Positions 33,293-41,144 are shown, counted from the first letter of the stretch. The stretch: DNA of 64,000 nucleotides from Anaerolineaceae bacterium (GCA_009885945.1 VFJR01000060.1:1-64000); one strand, 5' to 3'. Notes: generated from the sequence alone by a model not told the origin. Translations and numbers: made by a program.

Positions 33293-33433
33293 TATGTCGC
33301 TGCAAGGCGTTTACTTCGACAGGCTCAGTACAACGCTTGTTATTAGCCGACATCGTACTCTTTAGAGTAAGCAGTCTGCTAATAACAGGGGGTTGCTTCG
33401 GGCAAAAACCAAAAACGCCCTCGCAACGACATA
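33293..33433. repeat. Interspersed repeat family A, copy 3
   Basis: This 141-bp element runs from TATGTCGCTGC to CGCAACGACATA, with the shared core CGACATCGTACTCTTTAGAG and a central inverted pair TTATTAGC/GCTAATAA. It lies between rlmB and the GH1 gene. Confidence 0.8.
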
Positions 33434-33439
33434 TTATTT

Positions 33440-34174
33440 TTATTTTTTTCTTGCCAGCGAGGCTAGGTATAGGGCTACTGAACCAGCTACCGCCGCATTC
33501 AATGATTCGATTTTGCCCTTCATCGGCAGTTTTAGCAATAGATCGCATTTCTTACGAGTGAGATCATGCAAGCCTTCGCCTTCACTGCCAATCACCAAGC
33601 CGATCGCGCCGTCTAAACGCGTCTTTTCTAAAGCCTGAGCCTGATCACTGCCTTCGAGTCCAATGATCCACGCCTCAGCTTCTTTTAAGACATCAATGGC
33701 TTGCGAAAGATTCCATTGCGCAATTAATAAATGTTCGCTGGCGCCAGAAGAGGCATTGACCACGGCGGGAGTGACTTCTACAGTTCTGGCTAAGGGCATG
33801 ATCACACCATGCACGCCGACCACTTCGGCGGTGCGTAATAGCGTGCCAAAATTTTGCGGATCGTTTAACGAATCCAGCAGTAAGACAAAGAGGGGTTCGT
33901 TTTGATGATGGGCGAGGTTAATGATCTCGGTGAGATCGGTGTAAGGATAACTGCTGACCTCTGCCGCCACGCCCTGATGGTTGGCATGCAATTTTTCCAG
34001 CTTGGCACGCGGCACACGCAGAAGTTTTATCTTTTGTTCTTTTGCCATTTCCATAATTTCTTGAACACGCCCTTTTTCCTGCACGCCTTCGGCAACTTCA
34101 ATAGAAAAGACCTGCCTGCGCCCAGCGCGCAAGGTTTCATAAACAGCATTTCGTGAGTAGATGATTTCTTTCAT
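33440..34174 (-). CDS. rlmB: TrmH-family 23S rRNA 2'-O-methyltransferase (RlmB-like)
   Basis: This 244-aa SPOUT methyltransferase has an N-terminal substrate-binding domain (1-80, EIIYSRNAVYETLRAGRRQV) and a trefoil-knot catalytic domain. Motif 1 is LLDSLNDPQNFGTLLRTAEV, motif 2 is LVIGSEGEGLHDLTR and motif 3 is LPMKGKIESLNAAVAGSVAL. Length and N-domain fit RlmB, which methylates Gm2251 in the 23S rRNA P-loop; a tRNA-modifying TrmH is less likely because of the extra N-domain. A TATAAT box 7 nt upstream of the ATG and no Shine-Dalgarno sequence suggest a leaderless mRNA. Confidence 0.9.
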   Translation of the reverse strand: MKEIIYSRNAVYETLRAGRRQVFSIEVAEGVQEKGRVQEIMEMAKEQKIKLLRVPRAKLEKLHANHQGVAAEVSSYPYTDLTEIINLAHHQNEPLFVLLLDSLNDPQNFGTLLRTAEVVGVHGVIMPLARTVEVTPAVVNASSGASEHLLIAQWNLSQAIDVLKEAEAWIIGLEGSDQAQALEKTRLDGAIGLVIGSEGEGLHDLTRKKCDLLLKLPMKGKIESLNAAVAGSVALYLASLARKK

Positions 34175-34181
34175 ATTCTTG

Positions 34182-34187
34182 ATTATA
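34182..34187 (-). promoter_or_regulatory. Probable -10 box of a leaderless rlmB transcript
   Basis: TATAAT on the minus strand ends 7 nt before the ATG at 34174. No ribosome-binding site is visible. Confidence 0.5.
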
Positions 34188-34199
34188 AAGGCTGTTATT

Positions 34200-34275
34200 G
34201 GTGGATGGGGGAATAGGGCGTGGAAAGTAGAAAGTGGTGGGGAGCGGAAAATAGAAAGTGGAAAGTGGAGGGAAG
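34200..34275. repeat. Purine-rich degenerate tandem words
   Basis: GTAGAAAGTGG, ATAGAAAGTGG and GAAAGTGGAGG follow one another in a G/A-rich stretch. Similar wording (complement of CTACTTTCTACTTTCTATTC) occurs at 57471-57486. There is no coding potential. The remaining part of the 34175-34530 gap contains the hairpin at 34397-34459. Confidence 0.5.
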
Positions 34276-34396
34276 TATTTGGCAGTGAGGTTAGGGCGGG
34301 CTTTATGAGGCAATGGCGAGGCAGGGCGTTTTCTGATTGGAAAATTGTGGTTTTGGGCGGCTAGGCGTATAATGCTGTTTTGCAGGATATAAGGAG

Positions 34397-34459
34397 TTAT
34401 ACGGCGCACCGCTGTATAATCCCCCAAAATGGGGTGTATAACCGCCATCCGCCGTATAA
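34397..34459. repeat. Structured hairpin upstream of the GNAT gene, possible attC-like site
   Basis: The ends TTATACGGCG (34397-34406) and CGCCGTATAA (34450-34459) are exact complements. Inside are CCCCC/GGGG and three TATA-containing direct words. GTTAGTC, a match to the attC R' form GTTRRRY, follows at 34466. It marks the left end of a run of small unrelated genes. Confidence 0.4.
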
Positions 34460-34530
34460 AACATAGTTAGTCTGCTAAAAACTTCAAATTAGGCACGAGA
34501 AATTAGATATATAGAAAGGCGACTGAATAA

Positions 34531-35361
34531 ATGGAAGAACTCAAAGAGTATCAAAGCCATAAGCTGCGAATGTTATTCCCGGAGTACAAATGGGACTATA
34601 TCGCAGATGCAATTCTGGAAGGCTCAATGGGGAAAGTGCTGGTTAATAATGCGGAAAACCCTCAGGTTGTAGCTTTAAGTATATATGAAAACAAGATTCA
34701 AATACTTGGTGGTGATGCTAAACATCCAGCCGCCCGCGAATACTTGTCCGCGTTACCTCGGTTCACAATGCTGTGGGTAGGCGCGCAAGAGTGGAAGACT
34801 TTGCTAGATGAAGTTCACCAAGGAAAAGTGATTACCCTAAAACGATATGCTTTTAGCAGTGAAAGTTTAGATTTAAGCCGATTGAATGGGTTGAAATTAC
34901 AACTTTCTGATCGCTTCAAAATTGAACGGATTGATTTGCATCGCGCCCAGCAGATCGCGCTTAAAAAGAGTGAATTGACTGAAAATCACCTGACCTGCTT
35001 TACTTCGCCCGAAGATTTTATCAAGCGTGGCTTTGGGTATTGCGCATTGGAAAATGAGAAAATAGTGTGCCTTGCTTCTACATGGGCAGTTTGCTCTAAT
35101 GGGATTGAAGTACAAGTCAACACACATAAGAAATATCGTGGGCAAAGTCTAGCGTCAGCTACTAGTGCCGCTTTGATTGTTGAATGCCTTGAAAATAACA
35201 TTGACCCTAATTGGGATGCTGCAACTGAAATGTCAGCCGGTTTAGCAAAAAAGTTAGGTTATGTACCAAAAGGTGAATACGATACGTATTTCTATACTGG
35301 TTCACGTTTCTTGGTAAATCTTCGAAATTTTTTGCGTAGAATTCGGGGCAAAGAAGTTTGA
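34531..35361 (+). CDS. GNAT-type acetyltransferase (GNAT_acetyltran group)
   Basis: This 276-aa protein fits the GNAT acetyltransferase-like group of mainly Gram-positive and environmental bacteria (PF12746 type). The N-terminal half (1-120) is a structural domain. The C-terminal half carries GFGYCALENEKIVCLASTW and the CoA-site segment VQVNTHKKYRGQSLASATSA, followed by NIDPNWDAATEMSAGLAKKL, the usual 'position-loss' signature of this group. The CoA motif is R-G-Q-S-L-A, slightly different from the standard R-x-x-G-x-G/A. It is a single gene, flanked by hairpin-type spacers and unrelated to its neighbours. Substrate unknown. Confidence 0.75.
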   Translation: MEELKEYQSHKLRMLFPEYKWDYIADAILEGSMGKVLVNNAENPQVVALSIYENKIQILGGDAKHPAAREYLSALPRFTMLWVGAQEWKTLLDEVHQGKVITLKRYAFSSESLDLSRLNGLKLQLSDRFKIERIDLHRAQQIALKKSELTENHLTCFTSPEDFIKRGFGYCALENEKIVCLASTWAVCSNGIEVQVNTHKKYRGQSLASATSAALIVECLENNIDPNWDAATEMSAGLAKKLGYVPKGEYDTYFYTGSRFLVNLRNFLRRIRGKEV

Positions 35362-35437
35362 AAATACAATTAGAATTGTTTATTCCGGTGCATTTTGAGG
35401 TATATCGAGTTTCGAGAAATCGGGCAGATAGCCAGTA

Positions 35438-35625
35438 ACCGCAGGCTAACAAAGCGTGCAGCAACTGTCTTGAAAGTCAAGAGCAAAAGCACCATTAAAG
35501 GGAAAAGCATTTCGCGCAGCGTGGCTTCGAGTTTTTTTCTACTCCCAAGCAGAGTCCACGTCCGCCCCAGCGCCAAAGTCCCCTTTAAGGGATGCTCCGC
35601 GAACGCAAACCGTTGAACTAAGCGC
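35438..35625. other. Long structured spacer resembling an integron attC site
   Basis: The spacer between the GNAT and TMEM175-like genes starts with GCAGGCTAACAAAGCGTGCA and ends AACGCAAACCGTTGAACTAA. The GGCTAAC and GTTGAAC 7-mers lie in the positions of attC R'' and R' boxes, and GTTGAAC fits GTTRRRY. Internal complementary blocks include TTAAAGGG/CCCTTTAA and CGTGG/CCACG. It is long (~180 bp) for an attC, and the two boxes are not fully complementary. No ORF is supported in this 312-nt gap. Confidence 0.4.
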
Positions 35626-35673
35626 TGGAACAAAGCTCCTGCATAATCTTGCAATTCAAACAATGAGACAATT

Positions 35674-36291
35674 ATGGCAGCATCAAACACTAACTCACGA
35701 TTAGAAGCCTTTTGCGATGGGGTATTCGCAATCGCATTAACACTATTGATTATTGATATTAAAATTCCTTCAAGCGAAACGATCAATACAACAAATGAAT
35801 TTTGGCTTGCACTTCAACATCTTCTCCCATCTGTTTTTGCTTTTCTTTTAAGTTTTATGATTATCTTAATTAGCTGGGTCAATCATCATGCTGCGTTAAC
35901 CTTAATCCATAAATCATCTCACAGCTTTATCTATGCAAATGGGTTTATGTTACTAACGATCGTTATTCTTCCTTTTCCAACGGCTTTGTTAAGTAAATAT
36001 CTTTTTACAAATCATGCCGCACCCGCTGTTGTTCTTTATGCTGTGATCAATGTTTTGAATGCGATCTCTTGGATACTTTTATCTAAAACAGCGCTTAAGC
36101 CTAACCCATTAACGAAAAACGAGAAATCAACTCATGCCATGCGCATCATTCTGAGAAATGGTTATTTTGCGTTAGTTATTTATACGCTTTGTGTAATTAT
36201 GGCTTTTTGGTTTCCGCTAGTTGTTGCGCTTCTGCTCACAGCAATTTGGATTGGTTGGTTGTTTTTTGGCATAAATATTAAAGACGAATAA
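35674..36291 (+). CDS. TMEM175/DUF1211-family membrane protein
   Basis: This 205-aa six-helix protein of the DUF1211/TMEM175 family includes bacterial potassium-leak channels. The signature R-x-x-x-F-S-D-G-V-F-A-I-A is present in helix 1 as SRLEAFCDGVFAIALTLLII, with Cys in place of the usual Ser. FMIILISWVNHHAALTLIH marks helix 3 and the following loop. Six hydrophobic stretches alternate with short loops, as expected for one six-helix unit, which would assemble as a tetramer in bacteria. No convincing ribosome-binding site is seen. Flanking spacers are attC-like, suggesting acquisition as a cassette. Confidence 0.82.
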   Translation: MAASNTNSRLEAFCDGVFAIALTLLIIDIKIPSSETINTTNEFWLALQHLLPSVFAFLLSFMIILISWVNHHAALTLIHKSSHSFIYANGFMLLTIVILPFPTALLSKYLFTNHAAPAVVLYAVINVLNAISWILLSKTALKPNPLTKNEKSTHAMRIILRNGYFALVIYTLCVIMAFWFPLVVALLLTAIWIGWLFFGINIKDE

Positions 36292-36295
36292 AAAT

Positions 36296-36353
36296 ATCTG
36301 CCGCCTAACAAACGCGCGCTGGGGATTCCGTAAGAGCATTGAGGTAGGCAGAT
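36296..36353. other. Short inverted repeat with an attC-like 7-mer
   Basis: ATCTGCCGCCTA at 36296 pairs with TAGGCAGAT at 36345-36353. GCCTAAC (36303-36309) followed by AAACGCGCGCTGG matches the attC R'' form RYYYAAC. No matching GTTRRRY box was found before the next ATG, so the site may be truncated. Confidence 0.35.
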
Positions 36354-36433
36354 GGGTTCGTCGTCATTTTGGGCAGTTCCTTGCAAAGTCTACAGTAATG
36401 TCAAACCATTCTTTCAAAATGTAGAGGCAAAAA

Positions 36434-36850
36434 ATGTCTGAGCTAAAAACAAAAGTTAATACTGCCAGCGTCGAAAAATTCCTCAACTCTGTTGCAGCTG
36501 AGCAAGCCCGCAAAGATTGTTATGAAATCCTCAAGATCATGAAACAAGTAACAAAAGAAGAACCGAAAATGTGGGGAGCGAGCATTGTTGGGTTTGGCAG
36601 TTATCACTACAAAGGCGCCAGTGGACGTGAAGGTGATTGGATGTTGACGGGCTTCTCGCCTCGTAAACAAAACCTAACCTTGTATTTAATGGGCGGCTTT
36701 GAAGCACATAAAGATTTACTTAAAAAGCTTGGAAAATATAAAACCAGCGTAGGCTGTTTATATATCAAAAAGTTAGAGGATGTGGATAAGAAAGTTTTGA
36801 AAGAACTGGTGACTGAGTCTGTGAAAAGGATGAAGAAGGCTGCAAAGTAA
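36434..36850 (+). CDS. DUF1801 protein
   Basis: This 138-aa cytosolic protein belongs to the DUF1801 (YdhG-like) family. The typical central motif is present: KMWGASIVGFGSYHYKGASG, then GDWMLTGFSPRKQNLTLYLM. A Lys-rich C-terminus (KSLKRMKKAAK-like) ends the chain. The biochemical role of the family is unresolved. It is preceded by a GAGG ribosome-binding site, stands alone, and is bounded by attC-like 7-mers (GCCTAAC at 36303 and GTTAGGC at 36887). Confidence 0.85.
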   Translation: MSELKTKVNTASVEKFLNSVAAEQARKDCYEILKIMKQVTKEEPKMWGASIVGFGSYHYKGASGREGDWMLTGFSPRKQNLTLYLMGGFEAHKDLLKKLGKYKTSVGCLYIKKLEDVDKKVLKELVTESVKRMKKAAK

Positions 36851-36940
36851 AGAATCTGCCATACTCACCGAATCGCTGCTTAAAATGTTAGGCGCTTCTC
36901 TTGTAAATTGGGAATAAAGTAAACAAACCATCTAAGAGGG

Positions 36941-37021
36941 TTTGTTCAAAAACAACTTGAACTCTTTTGTTCACTTTCAAGGGCGTTTTACCCTAAATTG
37001 AGCAACTTGTTTTTGGACAAA
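36941..37021. repeat. Small MITE-like inverted repeat
   Basis: The left end TTTGTTCAAAAACAACTTG and the complement of the right end TTTGTCCAAAAACAAGTTG match at 17 of 19 positions and are spaced to give an 81-bp element. An inner TAAGAGGG/CCCT-type stem is weak. It lies upstream of the lipoprotein-like gene. No ORF and no obvious target duplication. Confidence 0.55.
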
Positions 37022-37076
37022 GACTTAGTGGAACTTTATAGACCCGCCATTCGTCATTTCCTGCAAGGAGATGACA

Positions 37077-37760
37077 ATGAATAAAACATTAACCATATTG
37101 ATAATTGCTTTAATAATTAATGCTTGTGCTCCACTCGTGACTGCTGTTCCTGTGCCTGCCGCCGCCCCAATTGAAATTGCGTTCCCAACTTCTGCATCAC
37201 CATCAAACACTATAGTTAAAAAAGTGTTGATTGCCGATAAATATTTAATTGAAATTCCCGAAGATTTCACTGTCCATGAAAATATTTCAAGTTCTACTAC
37301 AACAGTTCCAATATATCGGATTGAAGAATCAAATGGTGCGAGTTTTGATATTATAGTGCACCCATATCTTGTTTCTTCATCGCTTATACCGGGCAAATGT
37401 GTTGTCTCAACAGATTTTGATGCAGGGGCAACACCTGCTCCGATCTTTTGCGAAGGACTAGAGCTAATCAATTTATTCACAATTTCCGAAGATTGGACTG
37501 TAAAATATAGAGGAGTAATTAGCGATTTATCACTACTGCTTTGCACGGCGAATTCACCTTGTCCAGTTGAAGTACCATCTGAAACAAGGTATTCAACAAC
37601 TTATGTATTCGTTGTCGCCGATAAATCTCTTAGCACTATACTTGAGTTTTACGTTGGCGATGCTTTTCGCAGCCCATCCAATGAAATAGACGGCTTTGAA
37701 GGATTAGGATCTGTTTTACATGATTCGATCATTCCTTCACTCTCAATAAGAAATCCATAA
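37077..37760 (+). CDS. Probable secreted lipoprotein of unknown function
   Basis: This protein of about 227 aa is of unrecognised family. The N-terminus NKTLTILIIALIINACAPLV is a short signal sequence ending in a Cys with an I-N-A-C context, a plausible but non-ideal lipobox. The mature part has two Cys (GKCVV and FCEGL) that might form a disulfide and a later LLCTANSPCPVE pair. Otherwise it is beta-rich with many Ser/Thr. The start at 37077 is preferred over 37071 because GGAG abuts the first ATG. It is probably surface exposed. Confidence 0.65.
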   Translation: MNKTLTILIIALIINACAPLVTAVPVPAAAPIEIAFPTSASPSNTIVKKVLIADKYLIEIPEDFTVHENISSSTTTVPIYRIEESNGASFDIIVHPYLVSSSLIPGKCVVSTDFDAGATPAPIFCEGLELINLFTISEDWTVKYRGVISDLSLLLCTANSPCPVEVPSETRYSTTYVFVVADKSLSTILEFYVGDAFRSPSNEIDGFEGLGSVLHDSIIPSLSIRNP

Positions 37761-37826
37761 CATTCAAAATCTAAATTTCTGCTTTATGGTAAGTTATCAA
37801 AAAAGCTTAAGGTTATAATTCAATAA

Positions 37827-37857
37827 AACATGCCCTCAATAAAATTGAGGGCATGTT
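37827..37857. terminator. Hairpin between the lipoprotein-like and DinB genes
   Basis: Fourteen-bp perfect arms (AACATGCCCTCAAT and complement) enclose a 3-nt loop. The T-run after it is short, so termination is likely but not certain. Confidence 0.6.
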
Positions 37858-37935
37858 GAAATACACACCTGTTAGTATTCACTCAAGAGACGATGTCGCA
37901 AACTGCTGAACGCATACAAAGGAATAATTTAAAAC

Positions 37936-38427
37936 ATGAATGCAAATGCCTTTCGCCATTTTTATAATTATCACTTTTCTGAAAATCGCAAAATATGGGA
38001 GGGTTATGTTGTTTCGCTATCTTATGAACAATTTACTCAAGATGCAAAATACTCGCATGGATCTGTTAGAGACCAGATCATTCACCTGATGAATGTGGAT
38101 GATGCTTGGTTTGGCGGTCTGCGTGGCGTTGAAGTTGCGGAATCATATGAGCCTGCCTCCTCTGATGATCGGGAAATCATCCGCGCACGCTGGGATAGTG
38201 TTGAGCAAACCATACGTGATTATCTTGCGAAATTACAGGATGAAATGTTGTTTGATAAGCCGATTAAAGAACCAGAAGAAGATAAAGACCTTGTTCTATG
38301 GCAAGTGCTTCTGCATGTAGCGAATCATGGCACAGATCACCGTGCTCAGCTTCTTAGACTGCTAAATGATATGGGAGTCAAGACAACCTCTCAAGATTAC
38401 ATTTTTTACGTCTACGAAAACTTATAA
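37936..38427 (+). CDS. DinB-family protein (first of two)
   Basis: This 163-aa four-helix bundle is of the DinB/YfiT type. Members carry a metal bound by three His and include thiol transferases. Here the candidates are His in HGSVRDQIIHLMNVDDAWFG, and HVANHGTDHRAQLLRLL supplies the H-x3-H pair near the C-terminus. YNYHFSENRKIWEGY is the first helix. The length is typical. Another DinB protein lies at 39068-39577 but is clearly diverged, so they are not recent duplicates. The substrate thiol or role is unknown. Confidence 0.88.
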   Translation: MNANAFRHFYNYHFSENRKIWEGYVVSLSYEQFTQDAKYSHGSVRDQIIHLMNVDDAWFGGLRGVEVAESYEPASSDDREIIRARWDSVEQTIRDYLAKLQDEMLFDKPIKEPEEDKDLVLWQVLLHVANHGTDHRAQLLRLLNDMGVKTTSQDYIFYVYENL

Positions 38428-38506
38428 TTTCTTTTGATATACGCATCCCTTTAGCTGGTGTAAGATAAAAACATAAGCACTAATACGAATCAGATTGGAA
38501 TAAGAC

Positions 38507-38896
38507 ATGCCTGTTATCGGTTTCAACCATTACAACCTTTGCGCAGACCGCGCCCTGCTTGATAAACTGCGAGACTTTTATGTTAACGTGATCGGATTAC
38601 AGCCAGGCTATCGTCCGCCGTTTCAAGGCTTCGGATATTGGTTATATCTTGGGGATCAAGCTGTTTTGCATCTCTCAGAATCAGAGCCGCAAGATGTTCG
38701 ACCAGTGCATGTGATTAGCACATTTGATCATTTGGCATTCACGTGCGTCAGCCGTGTTGAGATGGAAGCGCATCTTCAAAAGCATCAGGTGCAATTCATA
38801 CATGCGCAAATCCCAGATGCGGGCAATCGTCAATTGTTTTTCAACGATCCTGCTGGCAATAAAATTGAATTGAACTTTGCGCCAAGTGATGACTAA
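38507..38896 (+). CDS. VOC-superfamily (glyoxalase-like) protein
   Basis: This 129-aa single-chain vicinal-oxygen-chelate protein has two beta-alpha-beta-beta-beta modules: GFNHYNLCADRALLDKLRDF...VIGLQPGYRPPF and FDHLAFTCVSRVEMEAHL...NRQLFFNDPAGNKIELNF. The metal ligands expected for the family are His in FNHYNL, His in TFDHLAF and Glu in KIELNF. The closest known groups are glyoxalase/dioxygenase-like proteins and fosfomycin-resistance-type enzymes, but specificity cannot be deduced. It is a single gene within the run of small unrelated genes. Confidence 0.88.
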   Translation: MPVIGFNHYNLCADRALLDKLRDFYVNVIGLQPGYRPPFQGFGYWLYLGDQAVLHLSESEPQDVRPVHVISTFDHLAFTCVSRVEMEAHLQKHQVQFIHAQIPDAGNRQLFFNDPAGNKIELNFAPSDD

Positions 38897-38902
38897 ATAA
38901 TA

Positions 38903-39026
38903 GGTATTATCAGGAATAATCCACAGACACTGTAATCGCAGAGTATTTCTCAGATTGCACAGAGTTGAAATTTACAAGAGAAAGGTCTGCGAAGATCTGT
39001 GTAGTCTGTGGATAAAGTCTAATACC
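38903..39026. repeat. Interspersed repeat family B, copy 1
   Basis: The 124-bp spacer is bounded by GGTATTA and TAATACC, with TAATCCACAGACAC and GTCTGTGGATAAAG as inner complementary arms. On the minus strand it reads TAGACTTTATCCACAGACTA, close to TAGACTTTATCCGCAGATTA at 57312. Confidence 0.6.
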
Positions 39027-39067
39027 ATAAACATGGAAGAATATTCCAAAGAAAGGCAATAAGAGTT

Positions 39068-39577
39068 ATGGAAATCAAACCCTATATTACTGAGATCTAT
39101 CAATATAATTATTGGGCAAATAAGCGTTATCTTGCCGTAGCAGAAACACTGACCCAAGAACAGCTCTTTCATAAACATGGACATTCTTGGGAGAGTGTTC
39201 ACGCGATTCTCGTGCACATGATGAGCTCGGAACAAATGTGGCCCCAACGTTGGCGCGGTGAGCAGATTATTTTGCTGGATGCAAAAGATTTTCCTACAGC
39301 TGAATCTATTCTCAATACTTGGCTAAAAGTGGAAGAAAACATCCTGGCATTTCTTGCGAATCAAAGTGATGAAAGTTTGCAGAAGCCCACTTCGTATACC
39401 AATCCTAAAGGCGAGACCTTTACTTTGCCGCTCTGGCAGATGATGGCGCATGTGCCCAACCATAATACCCATCATCGCGGTGAACTGGCGGCAATGTTCG
39501 CGTTAATGAACATTGCTCATCCTGAAGAAGAAGTAGTGCAATATTTTTTGAATGCCAGTGGTCAAAAAAAGTTTTAA
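39068..39577 (+). CDS. DinB-family protein (second)
   Basis: This 169-aa DinB/YfiT-type four-helix protein starts IYQYNYWANKRYLAVAETL, typical of the family. It has a His in WESVHAILVHMMSSEQMW and the C-terminal H-x3-H metal pair in HVPNHNTHHRGELAAM. These three sites fit the metal-binding triad. It lies 28 nt upstream of pyrD and may be read together with it, although no functional tie is evident. Thiol-dependent transferase activity is known for some relatives, but the reaction here is unknown. Confidence 0.88.
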   Translation: MEIKPYITEIYQYNYWANKRYLAVAETLTQEQLFHKHGHSWESVHAILVHMMSSEQMWPQRWRGEQIILLDAKDFPTAESILNTWLKVEENILAFLANQSDESLQKPTSYTNPKGETFTLPLWQMMAHVPNHNTHHRGELAAMFALMNIAHPEEEVVQYFLNASGQKKF

Positions 39578-39605
39578 TAGCGTACCCTTACAAATAGAAA
39601 AATAA

Positions 39606-40631
39606 ATGTATTTCCTTATTCGCCCTTTTCTTTTCAAGCTGGATCCTGAACGTTCACACGCGCTTTCTTTGCAGGCATTAAGGCTGGCAGGGAAAATTCC
39701 TGAAGTGCGCTGGATATTGCAGAAGATATATTCAGCTCCGCAAAAACTAGTGGAAGCCTTTGGATTAAAATTTAAGAATCCAATTGGGCTTGCCGCTGGA
39801 TATGATAAGGATGGCTTAGCCATGCGCGGACTCACTGCGCTGGGGTTTGGTCACGTGGAAATTGGCACGGTCACGCCTCAGCCTCAGCTTGGCAATCCAT
39901 CTCCGCGCGTTTTTCGGCTTGTCGAGGATGAAGCTGTGGTCAATCGCATGGGCTTCCCATCAAGAGGCGCTGAATTTTTGCAAAGACGATTGGATATTGT
40001 CTTGCAGAAAAATATGGCAGGTTGTATGCTGGGTATTAATCTCGGCAAAAATAAAGATACACCCAACGAAGAAGCAGTTTTAGATTATCTCTCATTGCTG
40101 CAAAGTTTTGCTAAATATGCAAACTATTTGACCATAAATGTCAGTTCGCCAAATACAGTCGGCTTGCGTCAATTACAGGGACGAGCCGCGTTGGAAAGTT
40201 TACTTACTCAATTGCATCATCAACGTGTGATTGAAGAAAAAGCATTGCAAAAGAAATTGCCTATCTTGGTAAAACTTGCGCCAGATTTAACAGATGCCGA
40301 GTTGAATGATGCTCTTGAAGCCATTCTAAATGCTAACATGGATGGCGTAATTGTTACCAACACAACGCTTGCGCGCGAGGGGCTCGTATCAAAGCATCAG
40401 CTTGAAGCAGGCGGCTTAAGTGGCAGCCCGCTTAGGCTTAAGAGCGAAGCGGTTCTTCATCAAACGATTAAGCTTTTAAATGGAAAAATTCCAGTGGTTA
40501 GCGCGGGTGGAATTATGAACCCTGAAGATGCGCATAAGCGCTTGGAGATGGGCGCGGTGTTGGTACAAATTTATAGCGGCATGATCTATTATGGTCCTGG
40601 GCTTGCAAAAGCAATCGCAAGGTTTATCTAG
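39606..40631 (+). CDS. pyrD: Dihydroorotate dehydrogenase (quinone), class 2
   Basis: This 341-aa class-2 DHODH is a membrane-associated flavoenzyme that oxidises dihydroorotate to orotate with quinone, the fourth step of pyrimidine synthesis. The N-terminal helix FLIRPFLFKLDPERSHALSL is the membrane/quinone-binding extension that separates class 2 from class 1. FMN-site motifs are IGLAAGYDKDGLAMRGL, VSSPNTVGLRQLQG (catalytic Ser region), VKLAPDLTDAEL, TNTTLAREGL, LSGSPL and VVSAGGIMNPEDA. It is a single gene, not clustered with other pyr genes. A downstream gene overlaps none of its length when that gene's preferred start is used. Confidence 0.95.
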   Translation: MYFLIRPFLFKLDPERSHALSLQALRLAGKIPEVRWILQKIYSAPQKLVEAFGLKFKNPIGLAAGYDKDGLAMRGLTALGFGHVEIGTVTPQPQLGNPSPRVFRLVEDEAVVNRMGFPSRGAEFLQRRLDIVLQKNMAGCMLGINLGKNKDTPNEEAVLDYLSLLQSFAKYANYLTINVSSPNTVGLRQLQGRAALESLLTQLHHQRVIEEKALQKKLPILVKLAPDLTDAELNDALEAILNANMDGVIVTNTTLAREGLVSKHQLEAGGLSGSPLRLKSEAVLHQTIKLLNGKIPVVSAGGIMNPEDAHKRLEMGAVLVQIYSGMIYYGPGLAKAIARFI

Positions 40632-40642
40632 TTTTTTTGTGG

Positions 40643-40648
40643 TATATT
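40643..40648 (+). promoter_or_regulatory. Possible -10 box 8 nt before the next gene
   Basis: TATATT lies 8 nt upstream of the ATG at 40657 and no ribosome-binding site is present. Confidence 0.35.
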
Positions 40649-40656
40649 CCCCGTCT

Positions 40657-41013
40657 ATGGAAAAAATAACCATAATCGAAGGTCCGCCGCCCGTGTTCGA
40701 ACACGCTAACGATGGCTGGGCAATGAGCTTAAATGAAGGTCCTGCTTTGTCTGTGCCTGCGCTGACTCGTTTGCGCACTTTCAATGGGCGTGCGCTAATA
40801 GAGCGCTGTTATCGCGCGTGGAGCACGAAATCGCAGATTCATTTACATTATCGTGATGATATGGGTCTTGAGCAAACCGCGCCGATCCTTGCGGCACGAA
40901 ATGTAAAAACCGAAGAAGGCGATGTGCTTTTGTTGTGGGTCTACATGCAGCGTGACAGTGTTGAATATGAACTTGACGCTGACGACGATGACAACATGGA
41001 TGACCTGATTTGA
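40657..41013 (+). CDS. Uncharacterised small acidic protein
   Basis: This 118-aa protein is of unknown family. The ORF is open upstream into pyrD (40591), but the ATG at 40657 avoids the overlap and has a -10-like box in front of it. The sequence is a mix of short strands (EKITIIEGPPPVFEHA, IHLHYRDDMGLEQTAPILAA) with a strongly acidic tail (LDADDDDNMDDLI). It has no signal peptide or membrane segment. A clear terminator follows. A regulatory or adaptor role is possible, but nothing in the sequence proves it. Confidence 0.65.
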   Translation: MEKITIIEGPPPVFEHANDGWAMSLNEGPALSVPALTRLRTFNGRALIERCYRAWSTKSQIHLHYRDDMGLEQTAPILAARNVKTEEGDVLLLWVYMQRDSVEYELDADDDDNMDDLI

Positions 41014-41032
41014 GCCACTTGTGATAAGGATG

Positions 41033-41058
41033 ACCGAGCTGAAAGGCTCGGTTTTTTT
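41033..41058 (+). terminator. Intrinsic terminator
   Basis: ACCGAGC and its complement GCTCGGT enclose a 6-nt loop and are followed by a T-run, directly after the small acidic protein gene. Confidence 0.85.
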
Positions 41059-41144
41059 ATACCTGCGCTTCTTCCCGCCTAAGCCCGATTCTTTACAATG
41101 GGCGTTTCCTTATTTGATGCTGGTGACTTAAGCTAGCTATTACG

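Noticed and set aside
34200-34275. Purine-rich tandem words as a CRISPR array
   Set aside because: Units are short, degenerate and without spacers of constant length; no cas genes are present.
35395-35616. 73-aa ORF in the GNAT/TMEM175 spacer
   Set aside because: It lies inside the structured attC-like spacer, is very basic and has no ribosome-binding site.
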